Below are positions 1 to 7,685 of a stretch of 33,115 nt of DNA, one piece after another (positions within the stretch are counted from its first letter, which is position 1; every line of letters begins with the position of its first letter). Under the pieces are notes generated by a model that did not search any database, was not told the DNA's origin, and worked only from the letters and a program-made list of their open reading frames with translations. Origin of the DNA: Pseudomonas sp. RIT409 (lineage in GTDB: Bacteria > Pseudomonadota > Gammaproteobacteria > Pseudomonadales > Pseudomonadaceae); assembly GCF_003052515.2 (NCBI RefSeq), contig NZ_QARE02000036.1, positions 1-33,115 on the forward strand. Reading direction: 5' to 3'. The translations under genes were made by a program, and so were the position numbers.

Positions 1-124
1 CCGCTCAACCCACTCCACGACACCTCCGCTCAGCCTGCACCCAAGTCGCGTTCGGCGGTGGCTGAGCTGGTTGTGCAGGAAGATCAAGAGCGAAGAGCCA
101 AGAGCGGGGCGTCGTTCGACTGAG
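1..124 (+). repeat. Dispersed repeat, left copy
   Basis: The first ~65 bases match 32468-32515 on the same strand, and about 1-124 match the reverse complement of about 32600-32722. The shared part runs through a CAACCCACTCCACGACACC block and on into sequence resembling GAAGATCAA-AGCGAAGAGC. The copy is probably cut by the window edge. I see no gene in 1-247. This is the same repeat family as the three copies at the right end of the window. Confidence 0.75.
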
Positions 125-161
125 CACATGGAACTTGCTTTGCAGGGTTAACTCATTCGAA

Positions 162-185
162 AAAATAACTAATCATCGCTGCCGT
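162..185 (+). promoter_or_regulatory. Possible PvdS-type iron-starvation promoter
   Basis: The sequence reads AAAAT, 16 bases, then CGT, about 63 bases before the MbtH-like start. Pseudomonas iron-starvation boxes read TAAAT-N16/17-CGT, so this is one base off in the -35 part. The context of siderophore genes makes it plausible, but such a short motif also arises by chance. No clear Fur box was found. Confidence 0.35.
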
Positions 186-247
186 TCATTCGTCTTCTAG
201 ATAAGGCCCCGTTCCACCGGGCCATTCAACATGACGAGGTTTTACAC

Positions 248-448
248 ATGAGCTTTGACGGCGAAAACACCCAGTTCCGCGTAGTGATCAACCACGAAGA
301 GCAGTACTCCATCTGGCCCGACTACAAGGCCATCCCCGACGGTTGGAAAAGCGTCGGCGTAGAAGGCGACAAACAAACCTGCCTGAACTACATCGAAACC
401 CACTGGACCGACATGCGTCCGCTGAGCCTGCGCAAGGCCATGGCCTGA
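248..448 (+). CDS. MbtH-like NRPS accessory protein
   Basis: This 66-residue protein carries the full MbtH signature: an NHEEQYSIWP block at about residues 16-25, IPDGW, and a C-terminal WTDMRPLSLR. MbtH proteins bind NRPS adenylation domains and help them fold and activate amino acids; they act in the cytoplasm. A GAGG ribosome binding site lies 8 bases before the ATG. It is the first gene of a + strand operon with a SyrP-like hydroxylase, a formyltransferase and a FhuF-like reductase, which points to a peptide siderophore. No NRPS gene is visible, so the partner enzyme must lie outside the window. Confidence 0.92.
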   Translation: MSFDGENTQFRVVINHEEQYSIWPDYKAIPDGWKSVGVEGDKQTCLNYIETHWTDMRPLSLRKAMA

Positions 449-489
449 CTCACCCCTCATTTTCCCAATGCTTGCGGAGCGTCTTGCCC

Positions 490-1482
490 ATGAACATGCG
501 CATGCTTACGCCACAACCCATTCACCTCGAAAACGGATTCCCGCTGCGTGTTTACCCCGGCCAGCGGGGCGCCACGCTGGCGGCTGAGTTCGTTGCCCTG
601 CGCAACCTGGTCGACCAGCGCCTGGAGCGCGACGGCGCGGTGCTGTTCAGTGGTTTCAATAGCGAAGGCGTGGAAGGTTTCCAGCGTTTCGCCGCGGCCT
701 TCGGTCATCCGCTGCTCAACTATGAGTTCGGTTCGACACCCCGCAGCCAAGTCGATGGCAAAGGCGTGTACACCTCCACCGAATACCCTGCGCACCGCTC
801 GATTCCCCTGCACAACGAGCAGGCCTACACCACCGAATGGCCGATGCGGATCTGGTTTTATTGCGCCAAGGCAGCGGTCAGCGGCGGCGAGACGCCGATT
901 GCCGACAGTCGCGAGGTGTTTCGACGCATCGATCCGGTGCTGCGCAAACGCTTCGAGGAAAAGCGCCTGATGTACGTGCGCAACTACGGTAACGGCCTGG
1001 ATCTGACCTGGCAGCAGGTGTTCAACACCGAGCGCCGCCATGATGTCGAGAATTACTGTCGCAAGCGGGGCATTCAGTGCGAGTGGAACGAAGACGGCGA
1101 CCTGCGCACTCGCCAGCGGGTGCAAGGCGTGGCTCAACATCCACGCACCCGGGATTGGGTCTGGTTCAACCAGGCGCACCTGTTCCACCTCTCCAACCTC
1201 GACCCGGAAATGCAGGAAATCCTGCTGGACACCGTGGGCGAGGAGGGCCTGCCGCGCAATGTCTACTACGGCGATGGCAGCCCGCTGGAAGAGGATGCGC
1301 TGGCCGAGATTCGCGGTGTGCTCGACGCCTGCGAGGTGGTGTTTCCCTGGGCCACCGGCGATGTCCTGATGCTCGACAACATGCTCACCGCGCATTCGCG
1401 CAAGCCGTTCAGCGGTGAGCGGAAGGTGGTCGTGGCGATGGCCGAAGGCGTCAGCGGTGAGACGCTGTTCAATACTCCATGA
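490..1482 (+). CDS. SyrP/TauD-family Fe(II)/2-oxoglutarate dioxygenase
   Basis: This 330-residue cytoplasmic oxygenase has the TauD-family iron site in the HxE form (PLHNEQAY, middle of the protein) and a distal LDNMLTAHSRKPF block with the second histidine and a nearby arginine for 2-oxoglutarate. SyrP-type members hydroxylate amino acids, often aspartate at the beta carbon, while these are carried on an NRPS. In siderophore clusters this gives beta-hydroxyaspartate, an iron ligand. The chosen ATG has GGAG about 10 bases upstream; a second ATG follows two codons later. An upstream in-frame extension to 343 would overlap mbtH and lacks support. The stop overlaps the next gene's start as ATGA. 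The substrate is inferred. Confidence 0.85.
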   Translation: MNMRMLTPQPIHLENGFPLRVYPGQRGATLAAEFVALRNLVDQRLERDGAVLFSGFNSEGVEGFQRFAAAFGHPLLNYEFGSTPRSQVDGKGVYTSTEYPAHRSIPLHNEQAYTTEWPMRIWFYCAKAAVSGGETPIADSREVFRRIDPVLRKRFEEKRLMYVRNYGNGLDLTWQQVFNTERRHDVENYCRKRGIQCEWNEDGDLRTRQRVQGVAQHPRTRDWVWFNQAHLFHLSNLDPEMQEILLDTVGEEGLPRNVYYGDGSPLEEDALAEIRGVLDACEVVFPWATGDVLMLDNMLTAHSRKPFSGERKVVVAMAEGVSGETLFNTP

Positions 1483-2327
1483 GTTCGAAAACCATGCAAA
1501 AAACCAAGCTCGTGTACGTCCTGTCGTTGCGTAACGGAGCGGCTGACAAAGCCGGCCAATACGTCGACTACCGCGGTGAAAAGCGCTACATGAAGTCGCC
1601 GCTGGAACATCTGGTGCAGGCGCTCAATGAAACGCCGCTGGGTGATCACTATTCGCTGGAAGGCGTCATTTTCGACGACAACCCCGAGTCTGCCCGGGAC
1701 CGCGAGAGCATCAAGGCGTACGGTTTCGGTCCGGGGCAGGGGGAGCATTGGCTTTACCCGGCCGACCTGAGCGTACAGGGCCGTCTGGTCACTGATCTGT
1801 TGGAAAACGTGCCGTCCACCTACCGTGCACTGCCACTGGGCGACAGCCAGCGACCTGCGGGCAAGTCGGATTTCGAGCGTCGTCTGGGCGAGGGTCTGCG
1901 CGCCCTTGAAGCCGAAGTCGTGGTGCTTGACGGCCTGCTGGTGATCCTCGATGAACTGGTGCGTCCGGGGGCGGATTTCCATCGCCGCATCGTCAATATC
2001 CATCCGGGCATCACGCGGCTGGAATCACCGTACGAACGTCGGGGTGCCTACGCCACGCTCGATGCGCTGTATGGTGCCAAGGGCAAGAAGGTGATCGACT
2101 GGACGACCCGCGAAACCGTGGATATCCCGGTGGTGGACATGACCGGTGCGTCGTTCCACTACGTCGACAACGGCATCGATTCCGGCGAGGTGATCTTCGA
2201 TGTGCTCGACACCCCGATCGCCCCCGAGGACACCATCCTCGAACTGCGCTGGAACAACTTCAACAACAGCCTGTTCCCGGCGCTGGAGCAGGGCTTGCTG
2301 GTGTTGGCGCGGCGTCAGCCTCATTGA
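1479..2327 (+). CDS. PvdF-like N5-hydroxyornithine formyltransferase
   Basis: This 282-residue protein has the formyltransferase active-site pattern: N173 and H175 in NIHPG and D230 in the YVDNGIDSGEVI stretch, matching the Asn-His-Asp set of 10-formyl-tetrahydrofolate-dependent enzymes. Length and the N-terminal LVYVLSLRNG...YVDYRG segment resemble PvdF, which formylates N5-hydroxyornithine to make the hydroxamate of pyoverdines. Ornibactin-type clusters use a similar enzyme. The start overlaps the dioxygenase stop (ATGA), implying coupled translation; an ATG at 1494 is the alternative. With the neighbours it suggests a siderophore carrying formyl-hydroxyornithine and a beta-hydroxy acid. 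The final product cannot be told from here. Confidence 0.8.
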   Translation: MSSKTMQKTKLVYVLSLRNGAADKAGQYVDYRGEKRYMKSPLEHLVQALNETPLGDHYSLEGVIFDDNPESARDRESIKAYGFGPGQGEHWLYPADLSVQGRLVTDLLENVPSTYRALPLGDSQRPAGKSDFERRLGEGLRALEAEVVVLDGLLVILDELVRPGADFHRRIVNIHPGITRLESPYERRGAYATLDALYGAKGKKVIDWTTRETVDIPVVDMTGASFHYVDNGIDSGEVIFDVLDTPIAPEDTILELRWNNFNNSLFPALEQGLLVLARRQPH

Positions 2328-2369
2328 CATCGCCTGCACCCGGTCGGCGCCAGCCTGGGAAATAGCGGT

Positions 2370-3122
2370 GTGATCCCCGCGCTGGCGCCATTGTTCATTG
2401 CGGACTTCGCCCACTACCGCGATGTGCTCGTGCTCGAACATGACCCGCGTCCGAGCATGGCGCTACAGACCTTTCTGACTCCGGAAACGTTCGATGACGT
2501 CCTGACCCGTTTTGCCGCGCAATTCCCCGCCGGCGACCGGCGAGGGCTGGCTTCCGTCTGGACCAAGCACTACTTCGTCAAATTGATTCCCCCGGTGGTC
2601 GCGGCGTCGCTGATCCTCGATTATCGAGTGCCGGTGCGGCTCGATCGGCTGCAACTGGTGCTCGACGAACACGCCCTGCCCGTAGCGTTCAAACTGCCCG
2701 ATCCAGGGACGAATTGGGCGCCGATGCCCACCGACACCTTCCAGCGTTTTGATGACCTGCTCGAAGGCCATTTGCGGCCTTTCGTCGACGGCGTTGCTAG
2801 GCTGTCCCGCGTCTCGCGGAACGTGTTGTGGAGCAATGCGGGCAATTACTTCGAATGGCTGCTGGGTGTGCTCGCCGTCGCCATGCCGCAGGCGGATCTG
2901 TGCCACGGTCATGGGCTGATCGCCGCGGCCACGCTGCCAGATGGTCGCCGCAATCCGCTCCATGAACCGGTACGTTATCTGATGACTGCTGGCAGCTCCG
3001 GCTCAAGACGTCAGCGCCGAGTCTGTTGTTTGCGCTACCGCGTGGGCGAGCTGACGTTGTGCGATAGCTGCCCCATCGCTGCACTTCGGGCGCAAAGTGC
3101 CGTGAAAAAAGGCCTGAGGTAA
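2370..3122 (+). CDS. FhuF-like siderophore ferric-iron reductase
   Basis: The 250-residue protein ends in a C-C-x10-C-x2-C motif (CCLRY...TLCDSC), the [2Fe-2S] ligand pattern of FhuF. FhuF-type proteins reduce siderophore-bound ferric iron in the cytoplasm so that it is released. The start is a GTG with a weak GGGA site 9 bases upstream, 42 bases after the formyltransferase stop. Its place as last gene of the operon fits a siderophore made and then used by the same cell; reductases of this kind occur in ornibactin-type clusters and are less typical of pyoverdine loci. The N-terminal part is weakly conserved in this family, so only the C-terminus is diagnostic. Confidence 0.82.
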   Translation: MIPALAPLFIADFAHYRDVLVLEHDPRPSMALQTFLTPETFDDVLTRFAAQFPAGDRRGLASVWTKHYFVKLIPPVVAASLILDYRVPVRLDRLQLVLDEHALPVAFKLPDPGTNWAPMPTDTFQRFDDLLEGHLRPFVDGVARLSRVSRNVLWSNAGNYFEWLLGVLAVAMPQADLCHGHGLIAAATLPDGRRNPLHEPVRYLMTAGSSGSRRQRRVCCLRYRVGELTLCDSCPIAALRAQSAVKKGLR

Positions 3123-3269
3123 AAAAAGCTGAAATTAATTTTTCCCCGTAAACAGGGGAGGTGAATCGATTAAGCCAAAAAGCTGACGTCAAATTGCCAT
3201 CAAATAGTTTCAAGATGTACGATCTCTGGTCGATAGTGAATAACCACACGACCAGGAGGTAATGCGTCC

Positions 3270-4952
3270 ATGAAACTCACCGTGAAGAGCAAACTGCTCT
3301 GTTTAGCCATCATCCCCGCATTGTTGTTCGCTTTGATTCTGAGCGGCGTGGCAGCGTGGATGTTGCAGAGCAGCGCTGTTCAGGAAATGAAGGAGACCCG
3401 TGAGCATCTGGTGGAGCGCAATCGCCAGGTGCTGAAAAACTATGTCGACGTGGCGTTCACCACGATCAAGCCCCTGCACGATGCGTCTGCGCCAGGTGAC
3501 CTCGCCGCTCGGGACAAAGCGCTCGAACTGCTCAAGCCGATGAAGTATGGCGACGACGGCTACTTCTTCGGCTATGACACCCATGGTGTACGGGTCTTTC
3601 GAGGGGACAGCCCGGCGGGCGTCGGCAAGAGCTTCTGGGACACCCGCGACCCCGATGGCTCGTACCACTACCAGACCTTCGTCGAGGTCGCGAAAAACGG
3701 CACCCATTACATCGATTACGCAGCGCCCAAGCCCGGCGACGAAGCCGTGCAGGTGCCCAAGCTGGGCTACACCCTGTACCTGGACAAGTGGAACATGGTG
3801 CTTGGCAGTGCCATCAACATGGACGACATCGACGCGGCCATGGTGCTGGAGCAGCAGGCCGTGTCCCAGCGCACCCGCAACATTCTGATCAGCGTCTTCG
3901 CGGTGACGCTGGTGCTGCTATTGGTCACCGCCGCCGCCGGAATCTGGACCGCCAACGGCATCGTCCGCCCGCTGCGGGTTCTCAAGAGCAACCTGGACGA
4001 CATCGCTGCCGGTGAGGGCGACCTGACGCACCGCCTGGTGGTGACCAGCCGTGATGAACTGGGCGATCTGGCCGTTTCGTTCAACCTCTTCGTCGACAAG
4101 ATTCACGTCATGGTGCGGCAGGTCGCCCAAATGACCCGCGACCTCGCAGGCCTGGTGGATCAGGCCACCCAACAGACCCTGCGTTCCGAACAGGCCATGC
4201 AACGTCAGCGTGAAGAGACTGACCAGGTGGCCACCGCGATTCACGAGATGTCCGCCGCGGCGCAAGAAGTCGCGCTCAGCGCACAGCGTGCAGCCGAGGC
4301 CGCCTCGGAAACCGACCAGCAAGGTCAGGCCGCGCGCAAGGTCGTGGGCAGCAGCATCACCGGCATGAGTTCGCTGGTGAACGACATTCGTCTGAGCGGA
4401 ACCAGCCTGGACAGCCTGCAGCAAGACGTGCGCTCCATCGTCTCGGTGCTCGACGTTATTCGCTCCATTGCCGAGCAAACCAATCTGCTGGCGCTCAACG
4501 CCGCCATCGAAGCGGCGCGTGCGGGTGAGGCCGGGCGCGGATTCGCCGTAGTAGCCGACGAAGTGCGTGCACTGGCCAGCCGGACGCAGCAAAGCACTCA
4601 GGAAATTCAGGACATGATCACCCGCCTTGAAACCGGCACCCATGCCTCGGTGCAAGCCATGCGCCGTTCGACCGAAGCAGGCGAGGGCGCCAATCAACAG
4701 ACCAACGAGGTCGGCGTTTCGCTGGACTCCATTTCCGAATTGATCGGCACCATCAACGCCATGAACGCGCAGATCGCCAGCGCGGCCGAGGAGCAGACAT
4801 CGGTGGCCGAAGAACTCAATCGCAGCGTGCACCAGATCGCCGGTGCGGTGGAGAGCCTCGCCGGAGAAACCGAACAGAGCGCGCGCACGATGCGCGATGT
4901 TTCGGCGCTGGGGAACGACCTCAGCCTGCTGGTGGGCCAATTCAAGATTTGA
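3270..4952 (+). CDS. Methyl-accepting chemotaxis protein with single Cache sensor
   Basis: This 560-residue inner-membrane chemoreceptor has TM1 at about residues 8-31, a periplasmic Cache_2-type domain (YGDDGYFFGYD near residue 92), TM2 at about 206-228, a HAMP domain (GEGDLTHRL) and a cytoplasmic signalling domain. The conserved hairpin tip (NLLALNAAIEAARAGEAGRG) lies near residue 408. There is no CheR/CheB-tethering pentapeptide at the C-terminus. A strong AGGAGG lies 11 bases before the start. A three-codon reading frame, ATG CGT CCA TGA, sits between that site and the gene and overlaps the start as ATGA. The ligand is unknown; single Cache domains often sense organic acids. The gene stands alone. 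Confidence 0.95.
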   Translation: MKLTVKSKLLCLAIIPALLFALILSGVAAWMLQSSAVQEMKETREHLVERNRQVLKNYVDVAFTTIKPLHDASAPGDLAARDKALELLKPMKYGDDGYFFGYDTHGVRVFRGDSPAGVGKSFWDTRDPDGSYHYQTFVEVAKNGTHYIDYAAPKPGDEAVQVPKLGYTLYLDKWNMVLGSAINMDDIDAAMVLEQQAVSQRTRNILISVFAVTLVLLLVTAAAGIWTANGIVRPLRVLKSNLDDIAAGEGDLTHRLVVTSRDELGDLAVSFNLFVDKIHVMVRQVAQMTRDLAGLVDQATQQTLRSEQAMQRQREETDQVATAIHEMSAAAQEVALSAQRAAEAASETDQQGQAARKVVGSSITGMSSLVNDIRLSGTSLDSLQQDVRSIVSVLDVIRSIAEQTNLLALNAAIEAARAGEAGRGFAVVADEVRALASRTQQSTQEIQDMITRLETGTHASVQAMRRSTEAGEGANQQTNEVGVSLDSISELIGTINAMNAQIASAAEEQTSVAEELNRSVHQIAGAVESLAGETEQSARTMRDVSALGNDLSLLVGQFKI

Positions 4953-4965
4953 TGAATCGTTTAAC

Positions 4966-5004
4966 CCGAGCGCCTGGGTAGTCCGCTCGCTCGGAAGCTG
5001 TTTT
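4966..5004 (+). terminator. Weak intrinsic terminator candidate after the MCP gene
   Basis: A perfect 7-bp stem, CCGAGCG (4966-4972) and CGCTCGG (4988-4994), with a 15-base loop, is followed by AAGCTGTTTT. The stem is GC-rich but the T-run is short and displaced, so this is only a candidate. Confidence 0.35.
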
Positions 5005-5145
5005 AGTGACGCCTGAATGCTTAGCTTGGTAATGATTAGCTGGCAATCAATCCCCGAGGCCGCGACGCAGCGGTGTCGGCGATTCACAACAAGAACGCCC
5101 ATAACAACGAAGCACACCCGTGTTCAGTCTCAGGAGAAGTGAACG

Positions 5146-5895
5146 ATGTTCGATGACGACACCTCCCCGGCCCGTCGCGATTTTCTACGCAAATCGCTAA
5201 CGCTGATTCCCGTCGTAACCTTGGCCAGCACCGGCCTCTCATCCAGTACCTTCGCACAGACGCCCGCCAGTGATGCCGCGCAGGCTTCTGCGGCCCGTCC
5301 TGCCGTTGTGGCAGGCGACTACACGCCCACGTTTTTCACCCCCGAAGAGTGGGCGTTCGTGATCGCCGCCTGTGATCGGCTGATACCGTCGGACCACGTC
5401 GGCCCCGGCGCTGTCGAGCTGGGGGTGCCGGAGTTTCTCGACCGCCACATGCAGACCCCCTACGCCAACGGTGCGATCTGGTACATGCAGGGCCCGTTTC
5501 TGGAGGCGGCGCCGGAGTTCGGTTATCAGGGGCGCCTGAACCTGCGCGACACGCTGCGCATCGGCATCAAGGCCATGGACGCTTACAGCAAAAAGACCTT
5601 TTCCGGCAAGGCATTCACCGAGCTGCCGACGGCCCAGCAGGAGGACCTGCTCAAGTCTGCGGAGGCGGGCAAACTGGGATTGGAGGACATCGCTTCGAAA
5701 CTGTTCTTCACCAGCCTGCTGAACGAGGTGCGCAACGGTTACTTCGCCGACCCGTCCCACGGCGGCAACAAACACATGGGCGCGTGGAAGATGATCGGAT
5801 ACCCCGGCATGCGCGCCGATTACATGGACTGGATCACGGTGCGAGACACGCCGTATCCACTGCCACCGGTCGACCTGGCCGGGCGGAGGGGCTGA
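5146..5895 (+). CDS. Gluconate 2-dehydrogenase-type small subunit (subunit 3), Tat-exported
   Basis: This 249-residue protein starts with a twin-arginine signal (RRDFLRKSLTLIPVV) and an alanine-rich end of the signal, then a domain typical of the gluconate 2-dehydrogenase subunit 3 family (FFTPEEWAFVIAACDRLIPSD near residue 63). It is the small periplasmic partner of a membrane flavoprotein dehydrogenase; the flavoprotein has no obvious signal of its own and is thought to be co-exported with it. AGGAG lies 9 bases before the start. The stop is 2 bases before the next gene's start. The complex would oxidise a sugar acid or polyol in the periplasm and pass electrons to quinone. Confidence 0.9.
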   Translation: MFDDDTSPARRDFLRKSLTLIPVVTLASTGLSSSTFAQTPASDAAQASAARPAVVAGDYTPTFFTPEEWAFVIAACDRLIPSDHVGPGAVELGVPEFLDRHMQTPYANGAIWYMQGPFLEAAPEFGYQGRLNLRDTLRIGIKAMDAYSKKTFSGKAFTELPTAQQEDLLKSAEAGKLGLEDIASKLFFTSLLNEVRNGYFADPSHGGNKHMGAWKMIGYPGMRADYMDWITVRDTPYPLPPVDLAGRRG

Positions 5896-5897
5896 GC

Positions 5898-7673
5898 ATG
5901 GCGAACGCAAAACCGAAAGTGGACGCCGTGATCGTCGGCATGGGCTGGACGGGTGCGATTCTGGCCAAGGAACTGACCGACGCCGGGCTCAACGTGGTGG
6001 TGCTGGAGCGCGGGGCGGACCGCGACACGCAACCGGATTTCGCCTACCCGAAAGTGGTCGACGAACTGGAGGGTTCGGTGCACCGCCGTTACCTGCAAAG
6101 CCTGGCGCAAGAAACCGTGACGGCGCGGCACAACCTCACCTCGACCGCCGTGCCGTATCGGCAAATGGGTTCGTTCAAGCCGGGCACGGGTGTGGGCGGC
6201 GCTGGCAGTCACTGGTCGGGCTGCCATTTCCGTGCGCTGCCGGAAGACTTCAAGCTGCGCAGCAACGTGGAGCAGCGCTATGGCGCGAAATTCATCCCGC
6301 AGGACATGACCATTCAGGATTTCCCGGTCACCTATGAGGACCTGGAACCGCATTTCGATCACTTCGAATACGTCTGCGGCACCTCGGGCAAGGCCGGGGT
6401 CATCAACGGTGTGAAGCAGGTCGGCGGCAACCCGTTCGAAGGCTCGCGTTCGCGGGAATTCCCACTGGGCCCGAACCCCAATTACCTCGGCGCCGAGCTG
6501 TTTTACAAAGGCGCTCGCGAGATGGGCTGGGACCCGTATCCGATCCCGGCGTCCAACGCCTCGGGGCCTTACGTCAACCCGTACGGCTGCCAGATGGGGC
6601 CGTGCAACGCCTGTGGCTTCTGCAGTGACTATGGCTGCCTGAACTATTCCAAGGCCAGCCCCAACATCAGCATTCTGCCGGTTCTGCGTCAGCGCAAGAA
6701 CTTCGAACTGCGCACCCATGCGCAGGTGCTCAAGGTCAACCTCGACAACGACGGCAAGAAGGCCACGGGCGTGACCTACCTCGATGCCCAGGGGCGTGAG
6801 GTCGTGCAAGAGGCCGATCTGGTGCTGCTGTGCGCCTTCTCGCTGTACAACGTGCATTTGATGCTGTTGTCTGGCATCGGCAAGCCCTATGACCCGCAGA
6901 CAGGGGAGGGCACGGTGGGACGTAATTACTCGTACCAGAACCTCAACCGCGTGGTGCTGTTCTTCAACAAGGACGTGCAGGCCAATCAGTTCATCGGAAT
7001 CGGTGGCGCGGGCACGACGATGGACAACCTCAACGGCAATCAACTGGACAACGCCAAGGCCGGATTCGTCGGCGGCGGCATCGTCTGGGCGCGCCAGCCG
7101 GGGGCGGGTCCGGTGCGCGGCATCAACGTGCCGCCGGGCACGCCGAACTGGGGCACCGCTTGGAAACAGGCGGCCAGTGACGCGTTCCGCCACTCGTTCT
7201 ATTTCGAAGTGCAAGGCGCATGCATGTCGTATAAGCAGCACTACCTGAGCCTCGACCCGACCTACAAGGACGGCTTTGGTCGGCCGCTGTTGCGCATGAC
7301 GTTCGACTGGCACGACAACGAGATCAAGGCCTCGCAGTTCCTCGTCGGCAAGGCGTTGGAGATGTCCAAGGTCCTCAACCCAACCGCCCTGTCCGGCGAC
7401 GCCAAGAAACCGGGCGAGCATTACAACATCACCAAGTACCAGAGCACCCACACCTGTGGCGGCGCGATCATGGGCAGCGACCCGAAAACGTCGGCGCTCA
7501 ACCGCTACCTGCAAAGCTGGGACGTGCACAATGTGTTCGCCATCGGCGCCAACGCCTTCCCACAGAACAATGGCTACAACCCGACCGGTATGGTCGGCGC
7601 GCTGGCGTACTGGTCGGCCAAGGCAATTCGCGAGCAATACCTGAAAAACCCCGGCCCGCTGGTCCAGGCCTAA
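5898..7673 (+). CDS. GMC-family flavoprotein dehydrogenase (gluconate 2-dehydrogenase-type large subunit)
   Basis: This 591-residue flavoprotein has an N-terminal FAD-binding loop (VIVGMGWTGAILAKEL), GTGVGGAGSHWSG near residue 100, a cysteine-rich stretch with CNACGFCSDYGC near residue 237, and the GMC C-terminal active-site region (THTCGGAIMGSDP near residue 517; GYNPTGMVGALAY near the end). The start at 5898 has a GGCGGAGGGG site; the longer frame from 5784 would overlap the previous gene and lacks a signal. With the flanking genes it forms the classic three-subunit gluconate or sorbitol dehydrogenase layout. The cysteines could hold a 3Fe-4S cluster, as described for FAD-glucose dehydrogenase relatives. 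Gluconate to 2-ketogluconate is the likeliest reaction, but related complexes use other sugars. Confidence 0.9.
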   Translation: MANAKPKVDAVIVGMGWTGAILAKELTDAGLNVVVLERGADRDTQPDFAYPKVVDELEGSVHRRYLQSLAQETVTARHNLTSTAVPYRQMGSFKPGTGVGGAGSHWSGCHFRALPEDFKLRSNVEQRYGAKFIPQDMTIQDFPVTYEDLEPHFDHFEYVCGTSGKAGVINGVKQVGGNPFEGSRSREFPLGPNPNYLGAELFYKGAREMGWDPYPIPASNASGPYVNPYGCQMGPCNACGFCSDYGCLNYSKASPNISILPVLRQRKNFELRTHAQVLKVNLDNDGKKATGVTYLDAQGREVVQEADLVLLCAFSLYNVHLMLLSGIGKPYDPQTGEGTVGRNYSYQNLNRVVLFFNKDVQANQFIGIGGAGTTMDNLNGNQLDNAKAGFVGGGIVWARQPGAGPVRGINVPPGTPNWGTAWKQAASDAFRHSFYFEVQGACMSYKQHYLSLDPTYKDGFGRPLLRMTFDWHDNEIKASQFLVGKALEMSKVLNPTALSGDAKKPGEHYNITKYQSTHTCGGAIMGSDPKTSALNRYLQSWDVHNVFAIGANAFPQNNGYNPTGMVGALAYWSAKAIREQYLKNPGPLVQA

Positions 7674-7685
7674 GGAGAGACGACC

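Noticed and set aside
3142..3160. Terminator after the FhuF-like gene (TCCCC/GGGGA stem)
   Set aside because: The stem is only 5 bp and the T-run lies before, not after, it.
3918..5117. 399-codon open frame opposite the MCP gene
   Set aside because: It mirrors the MCP and intergenic DNA, and its translation shows only low-complexity antisense composition.
5820..7637. 605-codon open frame on the minus strand
   Set aside because: It lies opposite the intact GMC flavoprotein gene, has no ribosome site or recognisable motif, and is an effect of GC-rich codon use.
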